NCBI RefSeq assembly: GCF_036263595.1
Contig: NZ_DATAGQ010000132.1
Location: forward strand, 1-64,000
Length of the DNA stretch: 64,000 nucleotides
Direction: 5' to 3'
Source of the DNA: Geminicoccus sp036263595
GTDB taxonomy: Bacteria > Pseudomonadota > Alphaproteobacteria > Geminicoccales > Geminicoccaceae
The position numbers and the translations under genes were made by a program. The notes under the pieces are model-generated. The model was not told the origin of the DNA. It did no database searches and saw only the letters and a list, made by a program, of their open reading frames with translations. Below are positions 1 through 8,490 of the stretch, piece after piece. Each line of letters opens with the position of its first letter. The stretch's first letter is position 1.

Positions 1-1494
1 CACGCTCTCGTCGAGGTCTGAACGCTGGCGGCGCGCCTGCGCGATCGCCCACGACAGGTCGCGCTGGTCGGCTTCCGTAAACCGGCCATTCCCGTCGAGA
101 TAGGTGCGATAGACCGGGAAGCAGGCAATGATCTCGCGAAGCGCTCGCTCCAGGATGTTCTGGGTGAAGTCAGCCGTGCGTCGGTTTTCTCGTGCGACCC
201 TGGCGGCATCCCGCGCCAGCACCTTCAGCTCGCTCGCCATCTCCGTCTGCATGATCCGGATCTTGCAGCTGCGGACGACCTCGCCGAATGCCTGTCGGAC
301 ACCGGCGAAGGCGGCGTAGGTCCGGTCGAAACTCTCCTCGGCTGCCGGATCGACCAGGACACCTGTCAGGAGATTCAGCACCTCGTAGCCCGTGGTGCCG
401 TCGATCAGCCAATCGGCACGCAACGATTCGTGCTGTGACAGGATCTTCTCGACGACCAGGTAGAACGGCCGCCGCTCGCCCTCGAACGCCTGGCTGCGAA
501 GGCGCTCGACATACTGCTTGGGGTCGAACAGGCCATCGATATGGTCGATCCGCAGCCCGTCCAGCACGTCCTCCCGCAGCAGCCGGAAAACGAGCTGGTG
601 GGCGTGATCGAACAGGTCGGGCAGCTCGATGCGCATGCCCGCCAGCTCGTTGATGTTGAAGAAGCGCCGATAGTTGATGTCGTCCCCAGCCACGCGAAAA
701 TGGGCGACGCGCCAGTGCTGGTCCTGGATCAACCGATCCAGCGCGTCCCAGCTCTCGGCCTCGCCTGCGCGTCCGTTCAGCCGCGAGACCGCGCTGTGGA
801 TGGCTACGCGCGCTTCGGTACTTTCGCGGGCCAGCGCAGCCAGTTCCTGCTGCAGCACGCCGGCGCGGCGGGCCACCTGCGGCCGCCAGGCCGTGGCGTA
901 GGTGAATGCATCTCCGAGCCGCTCCAGCTCGGGATGATCGGTCGAGAGGATCCGACCATAGTGGAGTGGGCAGATCGGGAGCTGATGGGTGTCATAGGCC
1001 CAGACCGCGAAGCTGCCGGCCTCCTCGTCGAACTTGAGGACCAGCTTCCCCGATTCCAGCTCGGCGCCATACTGATCGCCCAGGAACGGCACCAGCAGCT
1101 TGTCCTGGAGATAATCCTGGTTCGGGTTCCAATCGATATCGAACCAGCCCGCATATTCGGAGTCCGCGCCCCAGGCGAGCACGTCCAGCCAGAACGGATT
1201 CCGCGAGCCGCCGACCCCCATATGGTTCGGCACGAAGTCCAGGATCTGACGCAGCCCGTTGTCGCGGAACGCCGCGCACATCCGTTCGAACGCTGCGTCG
1301 TCACCGAGTTCGGGATTGAGCCGGTTCTGGTCGACGATGTCGTAGCCGTGCGTGCTGCCGCGCCGAGCCATCAGGTAGGGCGAAGCATAGACATGGCTGA
1401 CGCCGAGCCTGGCCAGATAGGGCGCGATGCGGGCGGCGGCGTCGAAGCCGAAGTCCTTGTGGAACTGCAGTCGATAAGTGGAGCCAGGAGTCAT
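1..1494 (-). CDS. treY: Malto-oligosyltrehalose synthase (partial, C-terminus beyond the window)
   Basis: TreY isomerises the reducing-end alpha-1,4 bond of maltodextrins to an alpha,alpha-1,1 bond, giving maltooligosyltrehalose for trehalose release by TreZ. The frame opens with MTPGSTYRLQFHKDFGF, typical of TreY, followed near residue 49 by HGYDIVDQNRLNPELG and a DFVPNHMG strand of the GH13 barrel. The frame stays open to base 1, so 498 codons are visible of a family usually 700-1000 residues long. The ATG at 1494 is chosen because it matches the family N-terminus; no strong ribosome site precedes it. glgX lies 228 bp upstream on the same strand, which fits glycogen-to-trehalose conversion. 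treZ is not in the window. Confidence 0.9.
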   Translation of the reverse strand, partial: MTPGSTYRLQFHKDFGFDAAARIAPYLARLGVSHVYASPYLMARRGSTHGYDIVDQNRLNPELGDDAAFERMCAAFRDNGLRQILDFVPNHMGVGGSRNPFWLDVLAWGADSEYAGWFDIDWNPNQDYLQDKLLVPFLGDQYGAELESGKLVLKFDEEAGSFAVWAYDTHQLPICPLHYGRILSTDHPELERLGDAFTYATAWRPQVARRAGVLQQELAALARESTEARVAIHSAVSRLNGRAGEAESWDALDRLIQDQHWRVAHFRVAGDDINYRRFFNINELAGMRIELPDLFDHAHQLVFRLLREDVLDGLRIDHIDGLFDPKQYVERLRSQAFEGERRPFYLVVEKILSQHESLRADWLIDGTTGYEVLNLLTGVLVDPAAEESFDRTYAAFAGVRQAFGEVVRSCKIRIMQTEMASELKVLARDAARVARENRRTADFTQNILERALREIIACFPVYRTYLDGNGRFTEADQRDLSWAIAQARRQRSDLDESV

Positions 1495-1722
1495 CGGCGC
1501 AGAGCTTTCGTAACCTACCAGGAGATCGACCTGATCTGGTCAGGATGCCTCCACTGCCGGGGGTTTCGGTAGTGGATGGCGAGGCCCGGCCGCGACCGCA
1601 GCCCCCAAAGCAGCAGGCGGCCGCACGGCATCCGGTTCCGCCGCCGCCACCTGTTGCTGTCAAATTCTTCGACGTGCCGGGCACGAGGCAGGCGCGACGG
1701 CGGACCGTGCGCCCATCTCATG

Positions 1723-3846
1723 TCATGCCGCATCCAGCTGCAGCGCCAGCAGGAGCAATGATCGACCCGTCACAGCGTAGACATCGCCAGTGGAGAAGGG
1801 TGGCGCGTCGGGGAGTTCCGTCAGGTTCGTGTCGATCAGGAGCTTCCATCTGTCGCCACCCGCGCAGACAGGCAGGGTGAACTCTACCAGGTCGTGGTGA
1901 CCGTTCAGCACGATGAGCAGTGACACGTCCTCGCCCCGCTTCTTCAGCCCGGTCGCACGCGCCCTGCCGTCCACCATCATGCCGAAGCACTTGGTGTTAC
2001 CGTCCCCCCAGTCCTCGTCCTGCATCTCCGAGCCGTTGGCGTTGATCCAGGTGACGTCCTTGACGTCCAGGTCCTCGTCGTAATGACCGGTCAGGAAACG
2101 GTTCCGGCGCAGGATGGGATAGCTGCGACGCAGGGACGTCAACTTCCTGGTGAACTCGATCAACGTCTTGCCGCGCTCGTCGATCTCCCAGTTCAGCCAG
2201 CTGATCTCGTTGTCCTGACAGTAGGCATTGTTGTTGCCCTGCTGCGTCCGGGCGAACTCGTCGCCGGCGAGCAGCATCGGCGTGCCCTGCGACAGGAGGA
2301 GCGTCGCCAGCATGTTGCGCATCTGGCGGTTGCGCAGCTCGTTGATCTCCGGATCGTCGGTAGGCCCCTCGGCACCGCAGTTCCATGAGCGGTTGTGGTC
2401 GTGGCCGTCCTGGTTGTCCTCGCCGTTCGCCTCGTTGTGCTTCTCGTTGTAGGACACGAGATCCGCGAGCGTGAAGCCGTCGTGGGCGGTGATGAAGTTC
2501 ACCGACGACCATGGCCGGCGTCCCTCATGGTTGAATATATCGCCGGATCCGCTCAGCCGCGGCGCCAGCTCGGTCGCGTTCGCCTCACCGCGCCAGAAGT
2601 CGCGGACCGTATCCCGAAACTGATCGTTCCACTCGGCCCAGCCGGGCGGGAAGCCGCCCACCTGGTAGCCACCGGGTCCGCAGTCCCAGGGCTCGGCAAT
2701 GAGCTTCACGGTCGTCAGGACCGGATCCTGGCTGCAGGCGCGCAGGAAGCCGCTTTGCTGGTCGAACCCGCCGGGCTCCCGGGCGAGAATCGTGCCCAGG
2801 TCGAAGCGGAAGCCGTCGACATGCATCTCCTGCACCCAGTAGCGCAGGCTATCCATCACCATCTGCAGCACGCGGGCGTTGCTCAGATTGACGGTGTTTC
2901 CGGTCCCGGTGTCGTTGATATAGTAGCGCGGCTGGTCCGGCAGCAGTCGATAGTAGCTGGCGTTATCGATGCCCTTGAATGAAAGCGTCGGCCCCTTCTC
3001 GTTGCCTTCCGCCGTATGGTTGTAGACGACGTCGAGGATCACCTCGAGGCCCGCCTCGTGGAAGCGAGCCACCATCTCCTTGAACTCGCGCAGGCTCTGC
3101 TCGACCTCGAACGAATAGCGCGGATCGGGCGCAAAGAAGCCGATGCTGCTGTAGCCCCAGTAGTTCCGCAGCCCCTTGTCGGTCAGGTGGCTGTCGTCCA
3201 GGAAGGTATGGATTGGCAGCAGTTCGACCGAGGTGACGCCCAGCGACCGGATGTATTCGAGGACCTTCCGGGTAAAGCCCGTGTAGGTGCCACGCTGCTT
3301 GGCCGGGACGTCCGGATGAAGCTGCGTGAAGCCGCGGACATGGGTCTCATAGATGACCGTCCGGTCCCAGGGCACGTACTGGCGCTCGGGCTCGCCCTTC
3401 CAGTCGAAGTTGGGATCGACCACCACGCATTTGGGAACGAAGGGCGCGCTGTCGCGCTCGTCGAAGGTCAGGTCGTCCCCGGTCTCCATCTGGTAGCCGA
3501 AGCAGGCAGGATCCCAGGTCAGCTTCCCTGCATGGGCACGCGCATACGGGTCCAGCAGCAGCTTGTTCGGGTTGAACCGGTGGCCTGCTTCCGGCTCATA
3601 GGGCCCGTGCACCCGATAGCCGTAGAAGTCGCCAGGACGCACGTCCGGCAGGTAGCCATGGAAGATCTGGTCCGTGTACTCCGGCAGTTCGACCCGCTCG
3701 ATCTCCTTCTTGCCCGCTCCATCGAACAGGCATAGCTCCACCTTGGTCGCATGCGCCGAGAACAGGGAGAAATTCACTCCCTTGCCGTCCCAGGTGGCAC
3801 CCTTGGGAAAAGGAAGACCCTCTCTGATCCTGGCGCCACTGCTCAA
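1723..3846 (-). CDS. glgX: Glycogen debranching enzyme GlgX (isoamylase-type)
   Basis: A GH13 alpha-1,6-glucosidase that debranches glycogen or limit dextrin, supplying linear chains to TreY. After REGLPFPKGATWDG comes a CBM48-like N-terminal domain, then the catalytic barrel with DVVYNHTAEG, the nucleophile strand DGFRFDLG, the acid/base strand AEPWDCGPGGYQVG and TAHDGFTL. About 707 residues, normal for GlgX. I chose a TTG start at 3846 because GGAGGGGG lies about 8 bases upstream on the minus strand. The frame is open to an ATG-like position at 3936, but that extension is unlike the family. A divergent cbpA follows about 280 bp away. Confidence 0.93.
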   Translation of the reverse strand: MSSGARIREGLPFPKGATWDGKGVNFSLFSAHATKVELCLFDGAGKKEIERVELPEYTDQIFHGYLPDVRPGDFYGYRVHGPYEPEAGHRFNPNKLLLDPYARAHAGKLTWDPACFGYQMETGDDLTFDERDSAPFVPKCVVVDPNFDWKGEPERQYVPWDRTVIYETHVRGFTQLHPDVPAKQRGTYTGFTRKVLEYIRSLGVTSVELLPIHTFLDDSHLTDKGLRNYWGYSSIGFFAPDPRYSFEVEQSLREFKEMVARFHEAGLEVILDVVYNHTAEGNEKGPTLSFKGIDNASYYRLLPDQPRYYINDTGTGNTVNLSNARVLQMVMDSLRYWVQEMHVDGFRFDLGTILAREPGGFDQQSGFLRACSQDPVLTTVKLIAEPWDCGPGGYQVGGFPPGWAEWNDQFRDTVRDFWRGEANATELAPRLSGSGDIFNHEGRRPWSSVNFITAHDGFTLADLVSYNEKHNEANGEDNQDGHDHNRSWNCGAEGPTDDPEINELRNRQMRNMLATLLLSQGTPMLLAGDEFARTQQGNNNAYCQDNEISWLNWEIDERGKTLIEFTRKLTSLRRSYPILRRNRFLTGHYDEDLDVKDVTWINANGSEMQDEDWGDGNTKCFGMMVDGRARATGLKKRGEDVSLLIVLNGHHDLVEFTLPVCAGGDRWKLLIDTNLTELPDAPPFSTGDVYAVTGRSLLLLALQLDAA

Positions 3847-4125
3847 TGTCGTTCCCCCTCCGCGCGTCAGCCGCTCGCCTGTCGACACCACGTCGCTGCC
3901 CCTGCCTAGCAGCGGTCGGAGACGGTGCTGCCACAAAGAATTGGGGGGTGATGGTGCCGCTGGCGGCGCGCGGTCTGAACCTGTTCCGGCTTCAGCGGTT
4001 CCCGGATCGTCGAGGTGTTACCTGCTGTTGCGCGGCAAATCCTCCTTGAAGTGGTGCGGCTCAAAGCCCACTCGATCAGGAGAGGTGGAAGCCGGACGGA
4101 CAGCGAGCTGGAACGAGCACACGAC

Positions 4126-5034
4126 ATGGATCCTTATCAGATACTGGGTGTCGCGAAAGACGCCTCGGCAGGCGACATCCGGGTGGCTTATCGCAAACTG
4201 GCCAAGGAACTTCATCCTGACTTGAACCCAGGCAACAAGCAGGCCGAGGAGCGCTTCAAGGAAGTGTCGGCAGCGTATGACCTCCTGAGCGATGCGGAGA
4301 AGCGCAGCCGCTTTGACCGAGGCGAGATCGATGCCACCGGTGCCGAGCGTCCTCAACAACGCTCCTACCGCCACTATGCGGACGCGGGCGAAGGCGGCCG
4401 CTATAGTTCATCGGCTAGCTTTGATGACATTGAGGGCCTTTCTGACGTGTTCGCCGACCTGTTCGGCCGCTCCGGTCGGGCTGGCTTTCGGGCGCGAGGA
4501 CGTGACGCGCACTACCGGCTGGACGTGGACTTTCTGGATGCCGTCAACGGTGCCAAGCGGCGCATCACCCTGCCGGACGGGCAGGTGCTGGACGTGACCA
4601 TTCCGGCTGGCATGAGAGATGGAGGCATTCTCCGCCTGTCGGGCAAAGGCGGACCCGGCATCGGTGGCGAGCCGGCCGGCGACGCCCTGGTCGAGGTCCA
4701 TGTCGGCAGCCATCCGTACTTCAAGCAGGAGGGCGACGACATCGTGATGGAGTTGCCGATCTCGATGGACGAAGCCCTGCTGGGAGCGAAGGTGGAGGTC
4801 CCGACGATCAGCGGCCGCGTCAACATGAGCATCCCAAGGGGGGCTAGCACAGGGGACACGCTGCGGCTGAAGGGCAAGGGCGTGAAGCCGGCCGGCTCGC
4901 CCCCGGGCGATCAACGCGTCATTCTCAAGGTGGTCATGCCCAAGCAGGTCGATGACGACCTCGCCGCATTCATGGAGAAATGGCGGGCGCAGCACCGGTA
5001 CGATCCACGGGCCGAACTCAGGAGAGGCACATGA
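4126..5034 (+). CDS. cbpA: DnaJ-like co-chaperone CbpA
   Basis: A type II J-domain protein of 302 residues that stimulates DnaK ATPase and delivers clients; in E. coli CbpA also binds curved DNA. The J domain occupies residues 1-70 with the HPD triad at 30-32. A glycine-containing linker follows, then two beta-rich C-terminal substrate-binding domains (LDVDFLDAVNGAKRRITLP, then VELPISMDEALLGAKVEVPT-like segments). No zinc-finger CxxCxGxG repeats are present, which separates it from DnaJ. The ATG at 4126 is chosen because it begins MDPYQILGV. Its TGA overlaps the ATG of cbpM, so the two are translationally coupled. Confidence 0.92.
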   Translation: MDPYQILGVAKDASAGDIRVAYRKLAKELHPDLNPGNKQAEERFKEVSAAYDLLSDAEKRSRFDRGEIDATGAERPQQRSYRHYADAGEGGRYSSSASFDDIEGLSDVFADLFGRSGRAGFRARGRDAHYRLDVDFLDAVNGAKRRITLPDGQVLDVTIPAGMRDGGILRLSGKGGPGIGGEPAGDALVEVHVGSHPYFKQEGDDIVMELPISMDEALLGAKVEVPTISGRVNMSIPRGASTGDTLRLKGKGVKPAGSPPGDQRVILKVVMPKQVDDDLAAFMEKWRAQHRYDPRAELRRGT

Positions 5035-5363
5035 GGCTCACCGAACAGGATGTCGTTGCCGAAGTTCGCGAAGTGAGCATCGTGCAACTGCGGATCTGGG
5101 TCGAGCGCGGCTGGGTCTCGCCGTCACCCGACCTGAACGGTCCGACGTTCGACGAGGTCGACCTTGCCCGGATACGGCTCGTCCACCAGCTTCGTGACCA
5201 GCTTGAGATCGACGAAGACGCGCTGCCGGTCGTCCTCTCCCTCGTCGACCAGCTCTACGGCGTACGTCAGGACCTGCGGGCATTGGTGCAGGCCGTGGAT
5301 CACGAGCCGGACGAGGTACGGCAGCGAATTCGAGCAAACTACATGGCCGCGCTCAGGCGGTGA
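5031..5363 (+). CDS. cbpM: Chaperone modulator CbpM (MerR-like)
   Basis: A 110-residue protein beginning MRLTEQDVVAEV, with a MerR-type helix-turn-helix-like region (LRIWVERGWVSPSPD, about residues 20-35) and a C-terminal helical part. In E. coli CbpM binds the J domain of CbpA and blocks its interaction with DnaK. The assignment rests on size, the MerR-like fold and the ATGA overlap with cbpA. A stand-alone MerR regulator is the alternative, but the genetic coupling favours CbpM. Confidence 0.85.
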   Translation: MRLTEQDVVAEVREVSIVQLRIWVERGWVSPSPDLNGPTFDEVDLARIRLVHQLRDQLEIDEDALPVVLSLVDQLYGVRQDLRALVQAVDHEPDEVRQRIRANYMAALRR

Positions 5364-5382
5364 ACGAGGAAGGGCTACGCCC

Positions 5383-6357
5383 ATGGGACAGCTGGTGGAC
5401 GGCATCTGGAAGGATCAGTGGTACGACACCGAGAAGACCAGTGGCCGGTTCCAGCGGGAGAATGCGTCGTTCCGCAACTGGGTGACGGCCGACGGTTCGG
5501 CTGGACCCAGCGGCAAACGCGGCTTTCCGGCCGAGCCCGGGCGCTACCACCTCTACGTATCCTATGCCTGTCCGTGGGCGCACCGGACTCTCATCATGCG
5601 GTCGCTCAAGGGCCTGGAGAGCATGATTGGCCTCTCGGTCGTGCATTGGCGGATGGCCGAGCAGGGATGGACCTTCGAGGATGGGCCGGGCGTCGTGCCC
5701 GACCCGCTCATCGGTGCCCGTTACCTCCACGAGATCTACACGCATGCCGAACCCGGCTTCACCGGACGCGTGACCGTGCCGGTCCTCTGGGACAAGCAGG
5801 CGCAGACCATCGTGAGCAACGAGTCGTCAGAGATCATCCGGATGTTCAACAGCGCCTTCGACGGCGTGGATGCGAAGCCCGGCGACTACTACCCAGACGA
5901 TCTGGCCACCGAAATCGAGGCCTTGAACGAGCGGATCTACAAGACGCTCAACAACGGTGTGTATCGCGCAGGCTTCGCGACACGTCAGGAGGCCTACGAG
6001 GAAGCCGTGGGGCCATTGTTCGACACCCTCGACTGGCTGGAAGAACGGCTGTCATCCAGGCGCTTTCTCTGCGGCGAACGTCTCACCGAAGCGGATATCC
6101 GCCTGTTCCCGACCCTGTACCGGTTCGACGCCGTCTATGTCGGCCACTTCAAGTGCAACCGTCGCCGGCTCGTCGATTATCCCTGCCTTTGGGCCTACAC
6201 ACGCCGCCTCTACCAGACGGAAGCCGTCCGGCGCACGACCAACCTGATGCATGCGAAAAGGCACTATTACGAGAGTCACCGTACGATCAATCCGACCGGA
6301 ATCGTGCCGGTCGGGCCGGATATCGACTTCGATGCCCCAGTCGATGGCTCAGCCTGA
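5383..6357 (+). CDS. yqjG: Glutathionyl-hydroquinone reductase (Xi-class GST)
   Basis: Reduces glutathionyl-hydroquinones to hydroquinones with glutathione in the cytoplasm. The 324-residue length and the sequence ACPWAHRT, with the catalytic Cys at residue 63, match the YqjG/PcpF family. The N-terminal extension before the thioredoxin fold (GIWKDQWYDTEKTSGRFQR) is characteristic, and GST C-terminal helices follow with LCGERLTEADIRLFPTL. The ATG at 5383 has AGGAAGG upstream. It lies 19 bp after cbpM and converges on the histidine kinase gene with a 9-bp overlap of the two 3' ends. Confidence 0.9.
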   Translation: MGQLVDGIWKDQWYDTEKTSGRFQRENASFRNWVTADGSAGPSGKRGFPAEPGRYHLYVSYACPWAHRTLIMRSLKGLESMIGLSVVHWRMAEQGWTFEDGPGVVPDPLIGARYLHEIYTHAEPGFTGRVTVPVLWDKQAQTIVSNESSEIIRMFNSAFDGVDAKPGDYYPDDLATEIEALNERIYKTLNNGVYRAGFATRQEAYEEAVGPLFDTLDWLEERLSSRRFLCGERLTEADIRLFPTLYRFDAVYVGHFKCNRRRLVDYPCLWAYTRRLYQTEAVRRTTNLMHAKRHYYESHRTINPTGIVPVGPDIDFDAPVDGSA

Positions 6358-7695
6358 CCGGATCGGCAGCCGCACCTCGATCCGGGATCCTAGTTTGCTG
6401 GTGAACGCGATGCGGCCGCCATGCCGCTCGGCGACGCGCTTGACGATCGCAAGACCGAGCCCTGCGCCGGGCGACGACGGATCCGCCTTACGGAAGCGCT
6501 CGAAGGCGCCTTCGCCCAGCTCAGGCGGTATCCCCTGTCCCTCGTCGGTGACGGCGAGCACTGCCGTATGTTCATCCGCGTGCGCTTCGAGCACGACCTT
6601 GCCTTGGCCGTGATCGAGAGCATTCTCCACGAGGTTCCGTACCATGTCGTGCAACTCGTCCTCGTGGCCCAGCACCGTCACGGGCTCGGGCGCCTCGACC
6701 TCGATCGCCCGCGAACGCGCTTCGGCAAGCGGCAGTAGCTGTGACGCGACCTGGCGCGCCAAGCGAGAGAGGTTGACCATCGCCGGCGGGTTACCGTTCC
6801 GGATCGCATCGGGACTGTCCCGGCGCGCCAGCACGAGCATCTGCTGCACGAGGCGGCGCAGATGGCCGAGATCGCGATCGATCGACGCCCAGTCCATGGG
6901 CTCGCCGAGGCGGCTCCGCTGGAGACGTATCGTCAAGGCCGCAAGCGGCGTGCGGAGCTCATGGGCGGCATCGGCGGTCAGCCGTCGCACGGTGTCGTAA
7001 GCACTTGCCAGACGTGCCAAGGCCCCGTTGGTCGCATCGACCAGCGGCCGCACCTCGCTCGGCAGGCCGTGAACCGGGATGCGGGCAGCCGGCGCATCAG
7101 GGCTGATGCGGCTAGCAACGTCGGAAGCCCTGACGATCGGCCGCAGGCTCCAGCCGACGACCAGCCAGATCGCCACGACGGAGAGCAGCGCGAAAGGAAT
7201 CATCGTGTAGAGAATGAACTCCACCGCCTCCTCGCTCAGTGCCTCCAACAGTCCGGGAGAGGTCAGATCGGTGCGGGCCACCTGCAACAGACGCCCTCCT
7301 TCAACCTCGACCGTAAGAAAGCCGACATCCTTCTCACCCAGGCGGCCGCGCTGGATCTGGCCGAGCGGCAGTCCGAACGGTGGCGGCAGCGGCGCGACGA
7401 GGTTGGTTGAATGGTCGAGAATCCTGCCATCGCTGCGATATAGACTGAAGAAGATCTGCGAGTCGGGGCGCGCGTAAGCTGCATCCCATTCCGGCGGCAG
7501 ATCCGCCACTGACGTGGTGTCGTTTTGAAGGAGTTGAGCCGCGATATCGGCCTGATGCCGCAGCGCATTGCTGAGGAGCTCGTCGCGGAGTTCCTGCAGC
7601 TCGATCCAATAGAAGATCGAGGCGCCGCCGAGGCCCAGGAAGAACGCGAAGAGCAGGACCAGCACGAGCCGACGTCGCAGCCCGTAAGTCGTCAT
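6349..7695 (-). CDS. Two-component sensor histidine kinase (QseC/TctE type)
   Basis: A 448-residue membrane kinase with one transmembrane helix at about residues 9-30, a periplasmic segment to about 158, a second helix at 159-182 and a HAMP region. The dimerisation helix has H245 in AHELRTPL. The ATP-binding domain shows the N box (NLVENALDHG), G1 (DEGQGIPPE) and G2 (GAGLGLAIV). It phosphorylates the response regulator encoded immediately upstream, whose end overlaps its start by 4 bp. The stimulus is not evident; QseC/PmrB-type relatives often sense metals, pH or cationic compounds. The divergent envelope-lipid genes are a plausible target. Confidence 0.92.
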   Translation of the reverse strand: MTTYGLRRRLVLVLLFAFFLGLGGASIFYWIELQELRDELLSNALRHQADIAAQLLQNDTTSVADLPPEWDAAYARPDSQIFFSLYRSDGRILDHSTNLVAPLPPPFGLPLGQIQRGRLGEKDVGFLTVEVEGGRLLQVARTDLTSPGLLEALSEEAVEFILYTMIPFALLSVVAIWLVVGWSLRPIVRASDVASRISPDAPAARIPVHGLPSEVRPLVDATNGALARLASAYDTVRRLTADAAHELRTPLAALTIRLQRSRLGEPMDWASIDRDLGHLRRLVQQMLVLARRDSPDAIRNGNPPAMVNLSRLARQVASQLLPLAEARSRAIEVEAPEPVTVLGHEDELHDMVRNLVENALDHGQGKVVLEAHADEHTAVLAVTDEGQGIPPELGEGAFERFRKADPSSPGAGLGLAIVKRVAERHGGRIAFTSKLGSRIEVRLPIRSG

Positions 7696-8375
7696 GCCCG
7701 CTCCTCGGCAACGAGGCGGTAGCCGATCCCGCGCCTGGTCTCGATCCGGGCTGTCGACCCGCTGTTCTCCAGCTTCCTGCGCAGGCGAGAGACGAGTGCT
7801 TCCAGCGCGTTCGGCGTCACCGGCTCGTCGAGGCCGTAGATCCGTTCTTCCAGCGCGTCACGCACGACCAGCCGCCCGCCTGCGCGCAAGAGTTGCTCGA
7901 GCAGGGAGAACTCCCGCCGATGCAAATCGAGCGGCCTGCCGTCAACGGCGGCAGTCCGTGCCACCGTGTCGATCTCCAGCCCGCCACTGCGAAGAAGGTC
8001 CTCCGCACGCTCACCTGGCCTACGCAGCACGGCCCGCAGGCGCGCTTCGAGCTCCAGCAGGTCGAAGGGCTTGACCAGATAGTCGTCCGCGCCGGCGTCC
8101 AGCCCCCGGATCCGATCGGGGAGGGCGTCGCGTGCGCTTGCGATCAGGGCAGGCAGCCGCCGGCGCGTGCGCGCACGGATTTCGGCCAGCAGGTCCATCC
8201 CGTCCATGTCCGGCAGGCCCAGGTCGAGGATGACCGCGTCATAGGAGGCCACCGCCACCGCAGCCAGCGCATCTCGAGCGTTGGCGAACGCGTCCACGAC
8301 GAAGCCGCGCGAGGCGAGATGACCTGCCGTGACATCACGCAGTGTGGGGTGGTCTTCGATGAGAAGGATCCGCAT
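7692..8375 (-). CDS. OmpR/PhoB-family response regulator
   Basis: A receiver domain (phospho-acceptor D51 in DLGLPDMDG, acidic pocket near residues 7-8, K102 in KPFD) followed by a winged-helix DNA-binding domain ending RIETRRGIGYRL. It is 227 residues long from the ATG at 8375, which starts directly at MRILLIEDH. An ATG 15 bp further upstream would add five residues and cannot be excluded. The stop overlaps the kinase start, a standard regulator-kinase operon. It is divergent from the phosphoglycerol-transferase gene, leaving about 115 bp of shared upstream DNA. Confidence 0.92.
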   Translation of the reverse strand: MRILLIEDHPTLRDVTAGHLASRGFVVDAFANARDALAAVAVASYDAVILDLGLPDMDGMDLLAEIRARTRRRLPALIASARDALPDRIRGLDAGADDYLVKPFDLLELEARLRAVLRRPGERAEDLLRSGGLEIDTVARTAAVDGRPLDLHRREFSLLEQLLRAGGRLVVRDALEERIYGLDEPVTPNALEALVSRLRRKLENSGSTARIETRRGIGYRLVAEERA

Positions 8376-8490
8376 GCAGGGGCATCGCATACTCTGGATG
8401 GAGGCAAGCCCTCATTGCACACCGTCAGGTTCCCGTCAGCAGGTGGGCGCATCAAGCGCACATCGTTCACCTCGCGGATCGCGACAGCCC